The translations under genes were made by a program, and so were the position numbers. Shown here piece by piece: positions 35,541 to 46,081 of a stretch of 53,827 nucleotides of DNA. The DNA lies in assembly GCA_009602725.1 (NCBI GenBank), contig WELB01000011.1:462597-516423 (forward strand), given 5' to 3'. Source of the stretch: Spirogloea muscicola. Taxonomy: Eukaryota; Streptophyta; Zygnematophyceae; Spirogloeales; Spirogloeaceae. Position 1 is the first letter of the stretch. Each line of letters opens with the position of its first letter. Under the pieces are notes generated by a model. The model searched no databases and was not told where the DNA came from. It saw nothing but the letters and a program-made list of their open reading frames with translations.

Positions 35541-35632
35541 GCTAACCGGGTGCACCCCGCCCCGTCTTACCCTGTTAGCCGGGTCCAGCCCGGGTGCACC
35601 CCCCCCATTTGACCCCGTAGCCGGGTCCAGCC
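35541..35632. repeat. Degenerate GC-rich tandem repeat, two units
   Basis: Two units of about 45 bp, each with CCGGGTGCACCCC, a GTCTTACCCTGTTAG- or ATTTGACCCCGTAG-like middle, and GCCGGGTCCAGCC. A weaker third partial unit may follow. Confidence 0.6.
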
Positions 35633-36441
35633 GGAGGCGGCCGGGTGGATATTCCCCACCAGCGTGTAGTGGCGGGCTGCGGCCCCGCGTGCGGGCTGGG
35701 TCGCGACCCCGTTGACTCCCTCCACCTCGCCCACTGACGGTGGATCCCCATCCCGCCGACTCTGGTTGCCCCAGGTCGCCACCAACCGTTGGCCGCCTCC
35801 CTGGCAATCGCCGCTTACTTGGCTCGATCGAGTCGGCTCTTCCGCCCATCGACGACACCTCGCGCCGTTTCGCTTGTCATAGCAGATACCTTCGCTTCTG
35901 ACAACCTTGAGCCGGCTGCGCCGCGCCGCCCACCCTGCTCCCCCTCCCCACCCCCCCCCCCCTCCCCCACTTGAGGTCACTGAGGTCCTTGTCCGAAGGT
36001 ACCTTGTCAAGTGCACCATCTACCTATGTCCACCCACTTGGCTAGCCTTCACAACCGTTTTGCCCAACATAGTAAGCGCTTGTTCTTACTCTCTGACACC
36101 TACGGCAAATCACACTACCAAGCTGTCATGCTCAGCTGTGTGCATATCTTTAAGTGTTGACTTCTTTATGCATCATATGATGCTGAAGTTGCAGACTGTA
36201 GGTTCGATTTGGAGGGTTGCCCAGATGAGCGGTACAGATTGCAGCACCTTTGCCATATGCAGTAAAGGTGCTGGCTTCATGAGCCGCTTGACCAAAAAAT
36301 TCTCTACATTCCAATACAGTTCCTCAAAGAATGTGCGCAGAAGTCATGGCTTGTGGTGCCTGTGCAGCAAACGTTTGTGTAGGATGTTCCATTCCACTGA
36401 CCCTCAGCTGACCACCATCAAAAGGCTGTGTTAGCTTTTGC

Positions 36442-37770
36442 TTAGGCAGCAGCATTGTCTTGCTGAGGATTAAAGTCAGGTGCTCCGCTGCTGCTGGCAC
36501 TGGGGTTGGTGCCAGGTAAGTGCAACCACCCAGATAAACCACGGCCCTTCAAGGAGGTCTCGATGGCCTCCATGCGCTGCTTCAATATCTCCACCTGCTG
36601 CTCCAGCTCTGCATCCTTGGCTTTCAATGCCTGCATTTGAGAGATGCAATGAAGTTGCTTCTCAAATCACTGAATATGTGGTAGTGTGTTCTGTGTCATG
36701 GTGGAAAGTGTTTCTTAGTCAGGACTGGGACCTATTGTAACCACTGTTCTTCCATTGCGGCCTTTTACGAAACTTGAACTTGCCACATGATTGCGCACAC
36801 CTCGCGCTCTTGTCGGCGAGCCTCCTCTTTTCTTGACTCAGAGATGGCACTTCTTGAGACTTCAAATATGACCACGCTTGTCCCCACCTGTGAGTGCACG
36901 CCAAAGTGCAGATATGTGCAGACATATTGAGAACGCACTGTGCAGAGAGGCTAGCGAGTGTGCTATCCTCCTAGGTCAATGTTGCTTGCCCACTCCAACG
37001 TGTTGCCCTAGCTCTCAGCAATCTGTAACCTGAAGCCCTTTGAATTTTACACACCTGCTTAAGCAAAGATGCTCTGCCACTTTTGCAATGTGAACCTTGC
37101 TGGGCATGGTGCAATACCGAGAAGATGATTAGCTCTCCAACTAGGTCTGCGGCAGTGGACACAGCCGCCTCCTCATTCATGGGCTTGACTGCTATGTCGG
37201 ATGTCACGCCATAGAGCTGCCTTTGCAAGCTGACATTAAGCTTGTGATACCCCTGCAGGTGCACGACACATCATCTTACTGGAACATTAGGGCAATCAAC
37301 TGTACGCAGTTGTGCAGTTGCCTAGACTTGAGCAGAAAATCACCATGCCACAAGAGGATCTATGTTGGTGCCTAGTACGCAGATACCATGACGAGACAGT
37401 ATGGACGCAGTTACTGATCAGTGGTGCCATGGCTCAAATACAAGCCAATACACAAGCAGTCAAGAGGCGCTGCAGGCCCATCGAATGTGGCCCTCTGTAC
37501 AGCACTTTCCCTTGGTGCTTTGATTCGGCTTATTCAAACAATGAGGTGCCAGGCCTGAATCGAGTTGCCAACTTGCAAAGTCGCATGGCTGTAGTACTGA
37601 AGACGAGTGGGAGCAAGCCAAGGGGAGGGGCCTTGACGTGCCTGCGCGAAGTTGACGATGGCTTCCCGGAACTTGGGGTGGCTAGCAGCGCGGCGCTTCA
37701 CCTGCGTGGCCAGCGGCTTGCTCAAGGTTCGCAGTAACAGTGTCCCAAGCTTCGCAAAGGGCAGAATCAT
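36442..37770 (-). CDS. OPA3-like protein
   Basis: A mitochondria-associated OPA3 family protein, implicated in animals in mitochondrial morphology; its plant role is not established. Four exons, 37770-37642, 37252-37118, 36887-36801 and 36630-36442, give 179 residues, typical of plant OPA3-like proteins. It begins MILPFAKLGTLLLRTLSKPL (a membrane- or mitochondrion-directed N-terminus), then ASHPKFREAIVNFAQ and VKPMNEEAAVSTAADLVGEL. The hydrophobic signature GTSVVIFEVSRSAISESRKE follows, and a C-terminal coiled coil (about residues 105-150, with AELEQQVEILKQRMEAIE). Intron 1 begins GCACGT, not GT. Alignment with plant homologues needs exactly this junction (FAQ followed by GYHKLN). It lies on the same strand as the A2M-like gene, upstream of it. 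Confidence 0.95.
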
Positions 37771-38760
37771 TGTGTCGACTTCGGGGCCGTCGCTGTAGCC
37801 GCCGACGCCGCCACTGCCACCGCCGGTGGCCCTGCTCTCATGCTCCCCTTGCTGCGTCTCTTGCAAGTGCCCCTCACTTGCGCCCAGGCCTCTCTGCTCG
37901 ACGGCCACCTGAGTACCGTGCGCTCGCACAAGCCGGACCTACGCGGACAGCGCCGCCGCAGCCATCGCAGGCTGCAAGTGCTGCCGCCGCAGGCGGGTTT
38001 TTCAACCGAGGTGCCGCGAGAGGGCCAAAGCTCAGTGCTCCGCCGAGCCAACGAGGGCAGAAGCGGCCCAGCGCCAACCGTGTGAGCGACGACGAGGCGT
38101 CGCGCCGCCGAGCCTCAGAAGCACGTCGCAGGGCGTCGGGCCCGCGAGCGGCGGCGGCGGCGGCGTCGGCGGCGGCGGCGGCGGCAACGGGTTGCGAGGC
38201 GGGGGAGCGGCTGACCAGGCAGCTGGTAACACGAACGAGACGGCGCGCGGTGCGCTTGAAATGGTAAGGGAGGCCGAGCCGATGCCACTACGCACTGTTC
38301 AGGCCCAAGTGGGGGCCAAAAGTGGAGGAAGTGCGCGCCCATAGAGAGGAGGGCTGGCAAAGCCAGCTAAAAAACGTGTAGATTGAAGATCTGGGCTCAG
38401 AGGGGCAAAACACCGCTAGTATCAGTCGTTTGCCACTGGGCGCGGGCAGGCTCTGGAGACGGGAGGGATAGGCATAGGGCCATCGCCCCTGGCTCTGGGA
38501 GACGGGGTCTCCCCGTTCGAAGCGAGACGTCCGCTTGCGCAACGGGCACGTCAAGGCAGCTGCTTCACCCAGCTGGCTGGTATGACCACCCCACGGCTTC
38601 CCGCCCATTCTTTCCCGGTGGCGCCCTCCGCACGGCACCCGCCTCGCAAGGCAGACAGACGGCCGCCTCACCTTCGGCAGCTTCGTTGTGCCCCACGACC
38701 TCCATTATTAGAGTGTTCCCCAGTGCTTGCCTCTAGGACACCACTGTACCAAAAGTTTCC
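37771..38760. other. GC-rich OPA3 upstream region and repeats
   Basis: Includes the OPA3 5' leader and probably its promoter. A GGC/GCG-rich tract at about 38145-38185 generates spurious Ala/Arg frames. An element-end fragment lies near 38240-38310 (GACGGCGCGCGGTGCGCTTG), and a weak hairpin repeat (GAGGGCTGGCAAAGCCAGC) at about 38348-38372. Confidence 0.5.
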
Positions 38761-38764
38761 CTCA

Positions 38765-38840
38765 GTTTCCCTCAGACTTTGTCCATTCTTTTGGGCTGGC
38801 CTTTCACAGCCACCAGTCAATCTGGCCGCGCTTCCTCATC
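38765..38840 (-). repeat. Dispersed repeat module A (partial, reverse)
   Basis: TTGTCCATTCTTTTGGGCTG, then GGCCTTTCACAGCCACCAGT and CAATCTGGCCGCGCTTCCTC. Confidence 0.75.
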
Positions 38841-39094
38841 AAAATGGGGGCGGATCGCCAAGCCCAGCATTGGGATGGGGTCTGCAACAGTCGGTCATTA
38901 AGCAACGAATCTGCAGGAGCAATTGCCAGGGGTCCGAGGTGGGTGATAAAGGGCCACCCTTGTCATCTCATCTCCCCGAGGGCCACTTTACGCATGGTCG
39001 GTCGGTCGCGCCGAGGGGTACGTGTCGCGCCGTGAATTGGAATGACCGGCTTTACAACCTTGCGCGCCCGGTCGTGGTCACCCGCCACGGGGGC

Positions 39095-39212
39095 GCCACA
39101 TCGGGCGCTGACTAGGACGTCTCTCGACCCCGCTAAGGAGGAAGAACGCGCCGTTTGCACATCTGGCGCTGACGATGACGCTCTTATTCCCCGTTAAGGA
39201 TGAAACGGCGCC
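39095..39212. repeat. Diverged tandem duplication of about 60 bp
   Basis: Units 39095-39152 and 39155-39212 share CACATC-GGCGCTGAC, a CCCCG-TAAGGA centre and CGGCGCC/ACGCGCC ends. They sit in a GC-rich stretch with no recognised gene. Confidence 0.55.
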
Positions 39213-39507
39213 GTGTGCCACGAGGGAAGTCAAGTTCCCGGCCCTTCTCCCCGAGGAGGGCCGAGTTTTCGACCACCCCCCACCTCCCGCTCCCTACGTG
39301 CAGGCGGCCTCGGCCTCCGTGGCGGCGACCCACCCCCTGACCCGGCGGTCAGCAAGTGCGTGACCGACCAAGTATAATGTGGCCCTCAGACTCCCCCTTA
39401 TAGTCCGACAGGTCATGACAGGTCGTTGACGGGAAGCTGTCTGTGCCATACATCCCACACGGCCAGTAAGGCAAGAATGCGGGAGACCTGCAGTCTTCGG
39501 TCTATAT

Positions 39508-39560
39508 GGGAAGCGCGGCCAGATTGACTGGTGGCTGGGAAAGGCCAGCCCAAAGGAATG
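39508..39560 (+). repeat. Dispersed repeat module A (partial)
   Basis: GGAAGCGCGGCCAGATTGAC followed by TGGTGGCTGGGAAAGGCCAG and CCCAAAGGAATGG, the first half of the module only. Confidence 0.75.
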
Positions 39561-40200
39561 GAATGGGCTAAAAACGGTCTATTAGTGACATTTCATCGGT
39601 CGGCCGCCTCCAACATACGGACGTTCACCCGTTGAAAACCAATCAATGCCCGTCAAAAGCAACAACGAGCCTTGTCCAGCCAGTGTTGTCATCAGTCCTG
39701 AATTACTTGCAAGAGGTGGCCCCCGTCCTCAGTACTACAAACATGGTCTACTCTGGTCAGGTACATACCCCGTCTCTTTGACAGTAAAGCCAACGGCTCT
39801 TGCCGAGCCTGCAATTGGAGTAGTCTACTCAACCTTCCTCGAAGGCCACGACTACAATAGTTGACAAAATGCGAGATCATCTCTTAGATCACCTCTTACG
39901 AGCATGCAGGCAGGCGGCACAATACAGTGCTGTTTTGCAGGCAGGAGGGTGCCATTCTCAGACAACGTCATTCTGCCATCATCCACTTGCTCAGACGATG
40001 TTTACTACATAGTAGCCAATGTAAGCAAACATATGTAAGTGAGAAGTCAATGCGCGTGAACATGTAAGAACGACAAGCAAAAGTTGATGAGAATGAGTTC
40101 TTTACTCTAGTAGGAATACCCAATCAAATAATGACCTGATGAAAGCCCCAGTAAATAACTGTATCATGCATTGTGTCCTTTGACAGGAGGAGCGGGCTAG
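39561..40200. other. Intergenic, downstream of pectinesterase 2
   Basis: I see no coding region here. It presumably includes the 3' untranslated region of the minus-strand pectinesterase. Confidence 0.45.
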
Positions 40201-43080
40201 CTAGATGCCCATAGACACGGGAGCAAGGGGAACCTGTAAAGACGCTGGAGGCCTTGTGTAGTTGGTTGATGGTGGCAATGGGTAGGCATTTTTGGCGCCA
40301 CTGCTTGTGTTAAAGGTGAGCCAAAGCGAGGCATCAATGAAAGAATAAGAAATCAAGTTACTAAGTTCTGCAGGTTTCTGATATTTTCCGATCATATTGT
40401 CCACATTGACAGCTCCAGGCCCCCAGCACGCATGCTGCGTGCCAATGAGAGGAGAAGGGGATCAGCAGTGGCCTGTTTCTCAACTTGCAAACAGCTGTAA
40501 GGCTGAAATTAACGCAGCACTGCTAAGATGACCAGACTTGCACATAGTACAGGCAACACCAGTGCTTGACTATATGAATACCTGGAAAGCTGGACGCATG
40601 CTTAATAGTGACAGCCAATACTACTGCTGCCTCAGCACCGTAGTGTAGAATTACCAAACCTTAATCATCGTCGACGACTTCGCCTGTTTGACTCGCAAAC
40701 CAACTGTTCCCCAGGTTCCTGAGGCAATTGTGTCGTCTAAAAACGAGTAGGCAAAAATAATACGTGCTGCAGCACCCCATGCCCTCCCAAGAAGTGCCTG
40801 CAAGTAGAGCAAGCATGGTCCACACTGAGTCCAATTTCATGCAACAATGACAGGCATGGCAGATGATTATCAGATCCCTAAGGAAGACCTTGATCGCACA
40901 GCTTCTCAGCACGCTATGATCCCCTCACCATGTGTGGCGCCTTGCCTGTTGCTGTCTGCTTGCTGGCTTGTTTACGTGCAAAATCAGACCTTCTGTTTAA
41001 ACAACAGCAGGGACATGAAATCTTTGAACAGTCATGATGGAACCTGCGAGACTCCTGTGACATTGCAGCGGAGGAAGACGAAGCCGGTCGCTTGCAAGAG
41101 GGCACTCCGAGCTTGAGCAGTGTAGGCACCCTGTGCTCGGGCATACAGCGAGCATTCCTGCATGATGTACTGCACACACTCCTGAGTGAAGGCAGAATCA
41201 CACATGTAGTGCACACATGCCTGACTTAATGCAGAAGCATGCAATTTCGCTCAGTATTGTGTTCTGTAGAGGGCCTTCGGATTTTCTCTGCAACTGTCTA
41301 TGTACGCGCTACAACCTTCATTGCATTCTCAAGTGAGGCCTGTTAGGCGGCCAAATCATCACCATCACGGTGCAGCCATTCGATGGAGTGAGCTAGTAGT
41401 AGTGCAACTTGGCATTAGACAGATGCACTTAGCGGATGAAAACCTACTCAGGTGCGGCATAAGAGCAGCCCCCAGCTAAGAACGCCAAAGTGGCTCTAGA
41501 AGACTTACTGTTGCCTACTCAAAGGCAACCAACTTAAGTCCATGAAATCAGCAGTAACAGCAGAGCACCTCAAGCTTGTTGGCTGTTCACATGGCATATT
41601 CGAACCTCGTATATACTCGTGCCATTTCCGAAGATGAAGTCGACAGAGCCGGCGAAGTAACAATATCGGAAGTAATGACGCCCCTGGTCTCCAGGATGAC
41701 ACCAATGCATCCGTAAGCTAGATCATTGTCAAGCAGCTAAGAGTAGATAGAAGGGACACGGCCTATTGTGCGCCTGATGCAGGTACTATCAAACAGAAGA
41801 TACATCTTCCTGTCATGCAATTCACTATCGATTGGAGGTCTTGAGATTGTCCCATCAGAGGGTACACGTGATCAGGCAGGAGGCCACCTTCTGTTCTTGG
41901 CATGCATCCTTTCCTTCTGTAGAATCTTGTCAAACTCAGAATAGCAATACTACTTTCTACCCACTAACGCTCTTACAAGTGGTCCGCAAGTCGACACATA
42001 CTTGATGATCACTGAGAGTGTCTTGCCATCCCAGGAAACGGCAATTGTAGAAAGCAGCCAAATCTCCACTGATGCGAAAAGCCAATGCTTGATGAGTCTT
42101 ATCAGAGGGCGGTGCTGGACGGTGATCGTTCTTCATCAATATCAAAAACACATGAAAGTCTCAGTACCCTGTTATATTCTGTAAGACGAAAATGAAGCGG
42201 TACTGAGCACTAGTGACTAAGTGAAGCACTATTCCTGATACTGTAGCCATGCCAACAACGGTGAAGCTGTTGCGATAGCTTGCTTTGATCTACAAATTGT
42301 TGAGTGAGAGTAAATCCTCCTCAGGCCAAACCTGAAATGTTATTTGATGAGCAGTAAAATGAGCTGCATCAACACACACTGAACAGGACAAAAATGTCCC
42401 AAGTACTTTGCCACTTGCGATGGGCATTCCAGCCCAGTCACTGTAGATGATAGTGGTGGTAAAAGCGTCCGATCCCCGCAGTGTTATGAAAGGCTTACTA
42501 CTAGGTATGTGCACCTTCTCGCTGCGGAGCAAAGCCAAACCGTTAGCCAGGTGCTGCATGTAACTTACACATGCTGCGACCTGGAGAACAGCCACTTCGG
42601 AGAATTCTCGTCAAGGACACATCGTGCACGAATTCGAAGTCGAAGATCAGGCAAACCTTTCCATTGTGCATTTCATGCGAGGTCTGGAGATGCTGCATTG
42701 ATGCTGCACGTGCCCTCCGTGAACTATTCGTCAATTTGTACTCACCGGTACGTGCCTGGCTTGATGACGATCATCACCTCCCAGGGGCTGTTGGCAGGGA
42801 CTGCATTGACGGCTTCTTGCACGCTTGTGTGTGTTCCTGATCCGTCCTTCGCCACTACGTACTGTGCACCGGTACTGACTGCATGTGTAGGTTGTCTTCT
42901 GTGATGTCGATCAGCTTCCACCTTGGGAGGGTGGTGGCCCCTCATCACCGCATCGGCGCCGCCAGCGGCAGCAAAGAGTACGTAGAGTATAATGAGCAAG
43001 CTGCTCTTGCAGCTGGTGAAGCAGCGGTTGCTATATACGTCCTTGCTGAATGTCGCAGACGAGCCCAAATGCATGTTCAT
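40201..43080 (-). CDS. Pectinesterase (pectin methylesterase), second copy
   Basis: Same reaction as the 4976 gene: de-esterification of cell-wall homogalacturonan. Seven exons, 43080-42746, 42521-42332, 42130-42002, 41683-41606, 41157-41044, 40797-40660 and 40434-40201, join to 405 residues. A longer N-terminus carries a hydrophobic segment ([15 protein letters not shown], about residues 27-42) that could be a signal peptide or anchor. Then come [20 protein letters not shown] and GTYR. Catalytic elements: QALAFR (Gln189), QDTLSDH (Asp212), DFIFG (Asp233) and LGRAW (Arg287, Trp289). The last block CWGPG is also shared. Exons 3, 4 and 5 are exactly as long as in copy 1 (129, 78 and 114 nt) with the same phases, so both derive from one ancestral gene. 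Confidence 0.97.
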
Positions 43081-44002
43081 GCTAGAGAAGCTGGTCCAAT
43101 CACAAGCAGGCCCCAGACCACCACAACGCTTCCACCTTCAGCATTCGGATCGAGCAACCACGGCTGGCGACAGCTGCGCCGGTTCACCAGAAGCGGCTTT
43201 CACGTTGATAAGACGTCAATATCCACTCCACAATGACAGCCCGCGAGGCGAGAGCAAAGGCCTCGTGGGCCAGCGCCGTGCGCGCGGTGATGCCTCAGGC
43301 GCAGCTCTGGAGGGCGACGTGCGGCGGCAGTGAGAAGTGAGCTCTTTCAAAGGGGGCGGGGGGCTGCGAGAAGCCAGCCCAAAGAAACCGAACGAGGTCC
43401 AAAGGGCCAGAAGGCGCCATGATCAGTGGAGTCTCCGCCGTGATGAGCCGTCTTGGCGCTGCCCCCCGTCTTCCCCTGGCTCCCGATAGGCCGGCCCCAA
43501 TCGGGCCCGGGCCAGACAAGCTGTTGCAGGCGGGTACTTTGACTGACTGTCTGACTTTGGACCAAGCGCAACCCTGGTCCGTACTGGCTGACTCGTGACG
43601 GCCCCGCCAGCGTTGACCGTAGCGGCACCATGTGGGCGCTTCGGTGGCCGACGCTGCTGCCGCCACGCGGCACCGCCAGACTCAGCAGGCGGCTTGGGCC
43701 CACAGCGAAGCTCCCCCCGCCGTGCACATGAACGGGTGCACCCTGGCGCGTGCCACCTCATGGCCCAACCGAAGTCGCCTCTTGAGGTCGCGAGGGGTGC
43801 CTATGAGTTGCGTGGTTTCACATCAAGTTAGCAGCTGGGCTCGTTCTATGGCGACGACGCGCGTCAAGCAGTCGGGTCAGATGCCGGACGAGGGAGGACA
43901 CTTTCATACCGTAGCCACAAAAAGTCTCCCTCCCGACTTCAAACTTCGGAATTTGTTCATCCCTTATTCTGGGCTGGCCATTCAGAGCCACCCTCTACTC
44001 AA
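43081..44002. other. GC-rich region upstream of pectinesterase 2
   Basis: Probably holds the pectinesterase promoter near 43100. A hairpin repeat copy lies at 43355-43412 (GGGGGCTGCGAGAAGCCAGC), and a diverged one at about 43965-43995. Long frames between 43300 and 43830 on both strands reflect GC content, and no family is recognised. Confidence 0.45.
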
Positions 44003-44130
44003 GGGTTTGTTTCTCTGTGTGCTTGTTTTTTTTAGCGCTTCCCCTGGCCCCCTTCTCGTACTCTATTTATTCTTTGTTGGGCTGGCTTTTCTAGCCCCTA
44101 TTCTCAATGGGCGAGCACTTTCTACTGAAG
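44003..44130 (-). repeat. Dispersed repeat module B
   Basis: Nearly identical to 21537-21660, including CCCCTTCTCGTACTCT, the hairpin GGGCTGGCTTTTCTAGCCCC and CAATGGGCGAGCACTTTCT. Confidence 0.75.
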
Positions 44131-44992
44131 AATCCTTCCTCTTTCTTTGAGCTGTAAATCACGGTTATGTTGGCAGGCTCTGCCCTTGTGCGTGTTGATG
44201 TCAGGACCAACTCTGCCAGGGGCATGCCCAGCAGGAAGCTGGGTTTGGTCAACCAAATGCAGCTCCTTGTAAATCTCCTCAGCCTCAAGTGTATTCGAGA
44301 GATGCGATCTAGCTAATGAACGAGGAGTCGGACGCGAGTGCTGGCGGCTCGTTGGCATTTGCATCCAATCATGATAGACAACGATTTCTCTGAGTTCGTG
44401 CTCAGTGACCAACATCAGAGTGACCGTCTGAAGATAGGTTGCTAGTCAGTCGGGACGCAGGTTTCGAATAAGCCCAACTTCGTAGCTAAGTTTTGGCGTC
44501 GCAAGCAACAAAGGCAAGAGCGTAGACTCATGCAATGATGCAGTGCCCTCGCTCACAAGACAACGACGTTGGTGCATAATCAGCGACTTTCTGACAAGAA
44601 GTCCGACATATCAGGCCTCAGACCACAGCCTTGACCAACTGAATCTGAAGGTTGCTATTCTGGGTTAGTCTTTGGTTCTATGGGGTGTGACTTACAACAT
44701 GCAGCATTACAATGCTCACGGCAAATCCTCACGATTTTTCACGCGGAGCCAGCGAAGGTTCACTAACAGCTGCTCCTGCCCAAGGCTTAACGCCCCTTCC
44801 AAGCGTGGCGCTGGCGCAGGGTGGATCTCAGCAAGATGACGAAACTTGCCAAGCGGACTGCTGGAAGTGTCATGGAGCTTCTAGTAGAGGGCGGTGGCTG
44901 TGAGAGGCCAGCCCAGAAATAAGAATGAACAAAGTTCGAAGGGGCCAGAGAAAGCTCTAAAGCCCACAGTGAACCAAGTAGCCACGAATCAC
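44131..44992. other. Intergenic stretch
   Basis: No recognised gene. A hairpin repeat copy at about 44890-44950 (GGTGGCTGTGAGAGGCCAGC then GAATGAACAAAG) leads into the next LINE tail. Confidence 0.45.
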
Positions 44993-45238
44993 TCAGTAGA
45001 TTCTATTGAGCGGCCGCAGGTCGGAGAAAGTAGTCTCCCGGTAGCGGCCCTGGCCAGAGCTATTGGCTGCAGCCAATGTGCGACCGGCACGCAGATGCAA
45101 CACACGTGCCATTGACCGCTGCAGCGAGACTGACAGGCGCATGCGATACACCTGAGCGAGAAATCCTGCTGCGTTGAAGTCAGCCTGCTCCCCGTGGACT
45201 GCTTGGCTTGGGCCCCTTTCCTCCTTAGTGCCCGTCAC
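44993..45238 (-). pseudogene. LINE tail fragment (subfamily A)
   Basis: The minus strand encodes QADFNAAGFLAQVYRMRLSV, then RVLHLRAGRTLAAANSSGQ, matching the end of the 3249 element. A hairpin repeat lies directly at its 3' side, the same arrangement as at 3650. Confidence 0.65.
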
Positions 45239-45266
45239 AGCGATATTTGAAGTTGTTAGTCAGGCA

Positions 45267-45625
45267 AGGATTCAGCCGACAGCTGAGCTGATTGGCCTTC
45301 TCTGGACTAATTAATACACCCACGAATCTATACGACGATGAAACATAGGCTCCAGCGGTTTGTTCTGCAGTCGCCTGGCCACCGCTTCTGCTGCCGCCCG
45401 TCTCCTGGGTGGTCGAGTTGGAGTTTCTGATGGGCTTTCCTCGTTGCACGTAGAATGGCTGTAGGCGTTGTGCACGGGCCAGGATTCACCTAACGGTCAA
45501 GCTGATAGGCCCTTCTCAGGGACCACCTACGTTAGTGTTCAATCCAACCATGGCGTTGGCTCCAGCATTTATTCTGAGGTCGCCATCACACCGCTCCCGT
45601 TGCGCCCCCCCCAATAGTTAAAAAC
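45267..45625. repeat. Diverged tandem duplication of about 205 bp
   Basis: The half from 45267 (AGGATTCAGCCGACAGCTGA, GGCCTTCTCTGGAC) is echoed from 45480 (AGGATTCACCTAACGGTCAA, GGCCCTTCTCAGGGAC). Both then have GGCTCCAGC and a GTCGCC-rich end. Confidence 0.45.
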
Positions 45626-46081
45626 ATAGGTGGTAACAGTAGCCTTTTTCTGATCTAATCCCTCCTTGCGCATATCAAGATTTTCGAAGTGTAGGCATTT
45701 CGTATGAGTGTTGGCCCTTGTTTACGTTTTCCTGGCCGAAGTAAGACGGTTTTGTTGAGCGCTTCAATATAAATCTGAGCAGAAAAAGGTTTCCCATAGC
45801 TCACCTCAATCACGCCACAGAACTATGAATCATGAAAGTGTTGAATATTGTAATATGTTGAATCGGCGGGTCGGGGTGGATGACCATCCCGACCGTCTCA
45901 TTGGGCCCTTAGAGTCTCCCTTGGATAAGGGAGGCCTCGGGCACCGGTCGGAAAACTCTGAACATCTGAGGCCACGCGGTCACGCGCCCGTGCGCCCTAG
46001 CCCTGGCTGCCACCCACCTTGGGTGAGGGCGGAGCCTGTGCCGTCTGACTGTCTGTCTGAGATCTGAATCTGTTTGCCGCC

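Larger units (their letters stand above)
34300..36441. other. 5' region of the A2M-like gene and repeat-rich intergenic DNA
   Basis: The upstream exon(s) of the A2M-like gene should lie in the first few hundred bases, but no convincing ATG plus signal peptide was found. A GC-rich zone (about 34850-35160) follows with long frames but no recognisable protein, then hairpin repeats and the 35541-35632 tandem. About 35980-36440 is plain intergenic sequence. Confidence 0.45.

Noticed and set aside
37771-38270. Long Ala/Arg-rich plus-strand frames
   Set aside because: They overlap the OPA3 leader on the opposite strand and are sustained by GCG-type repeats.
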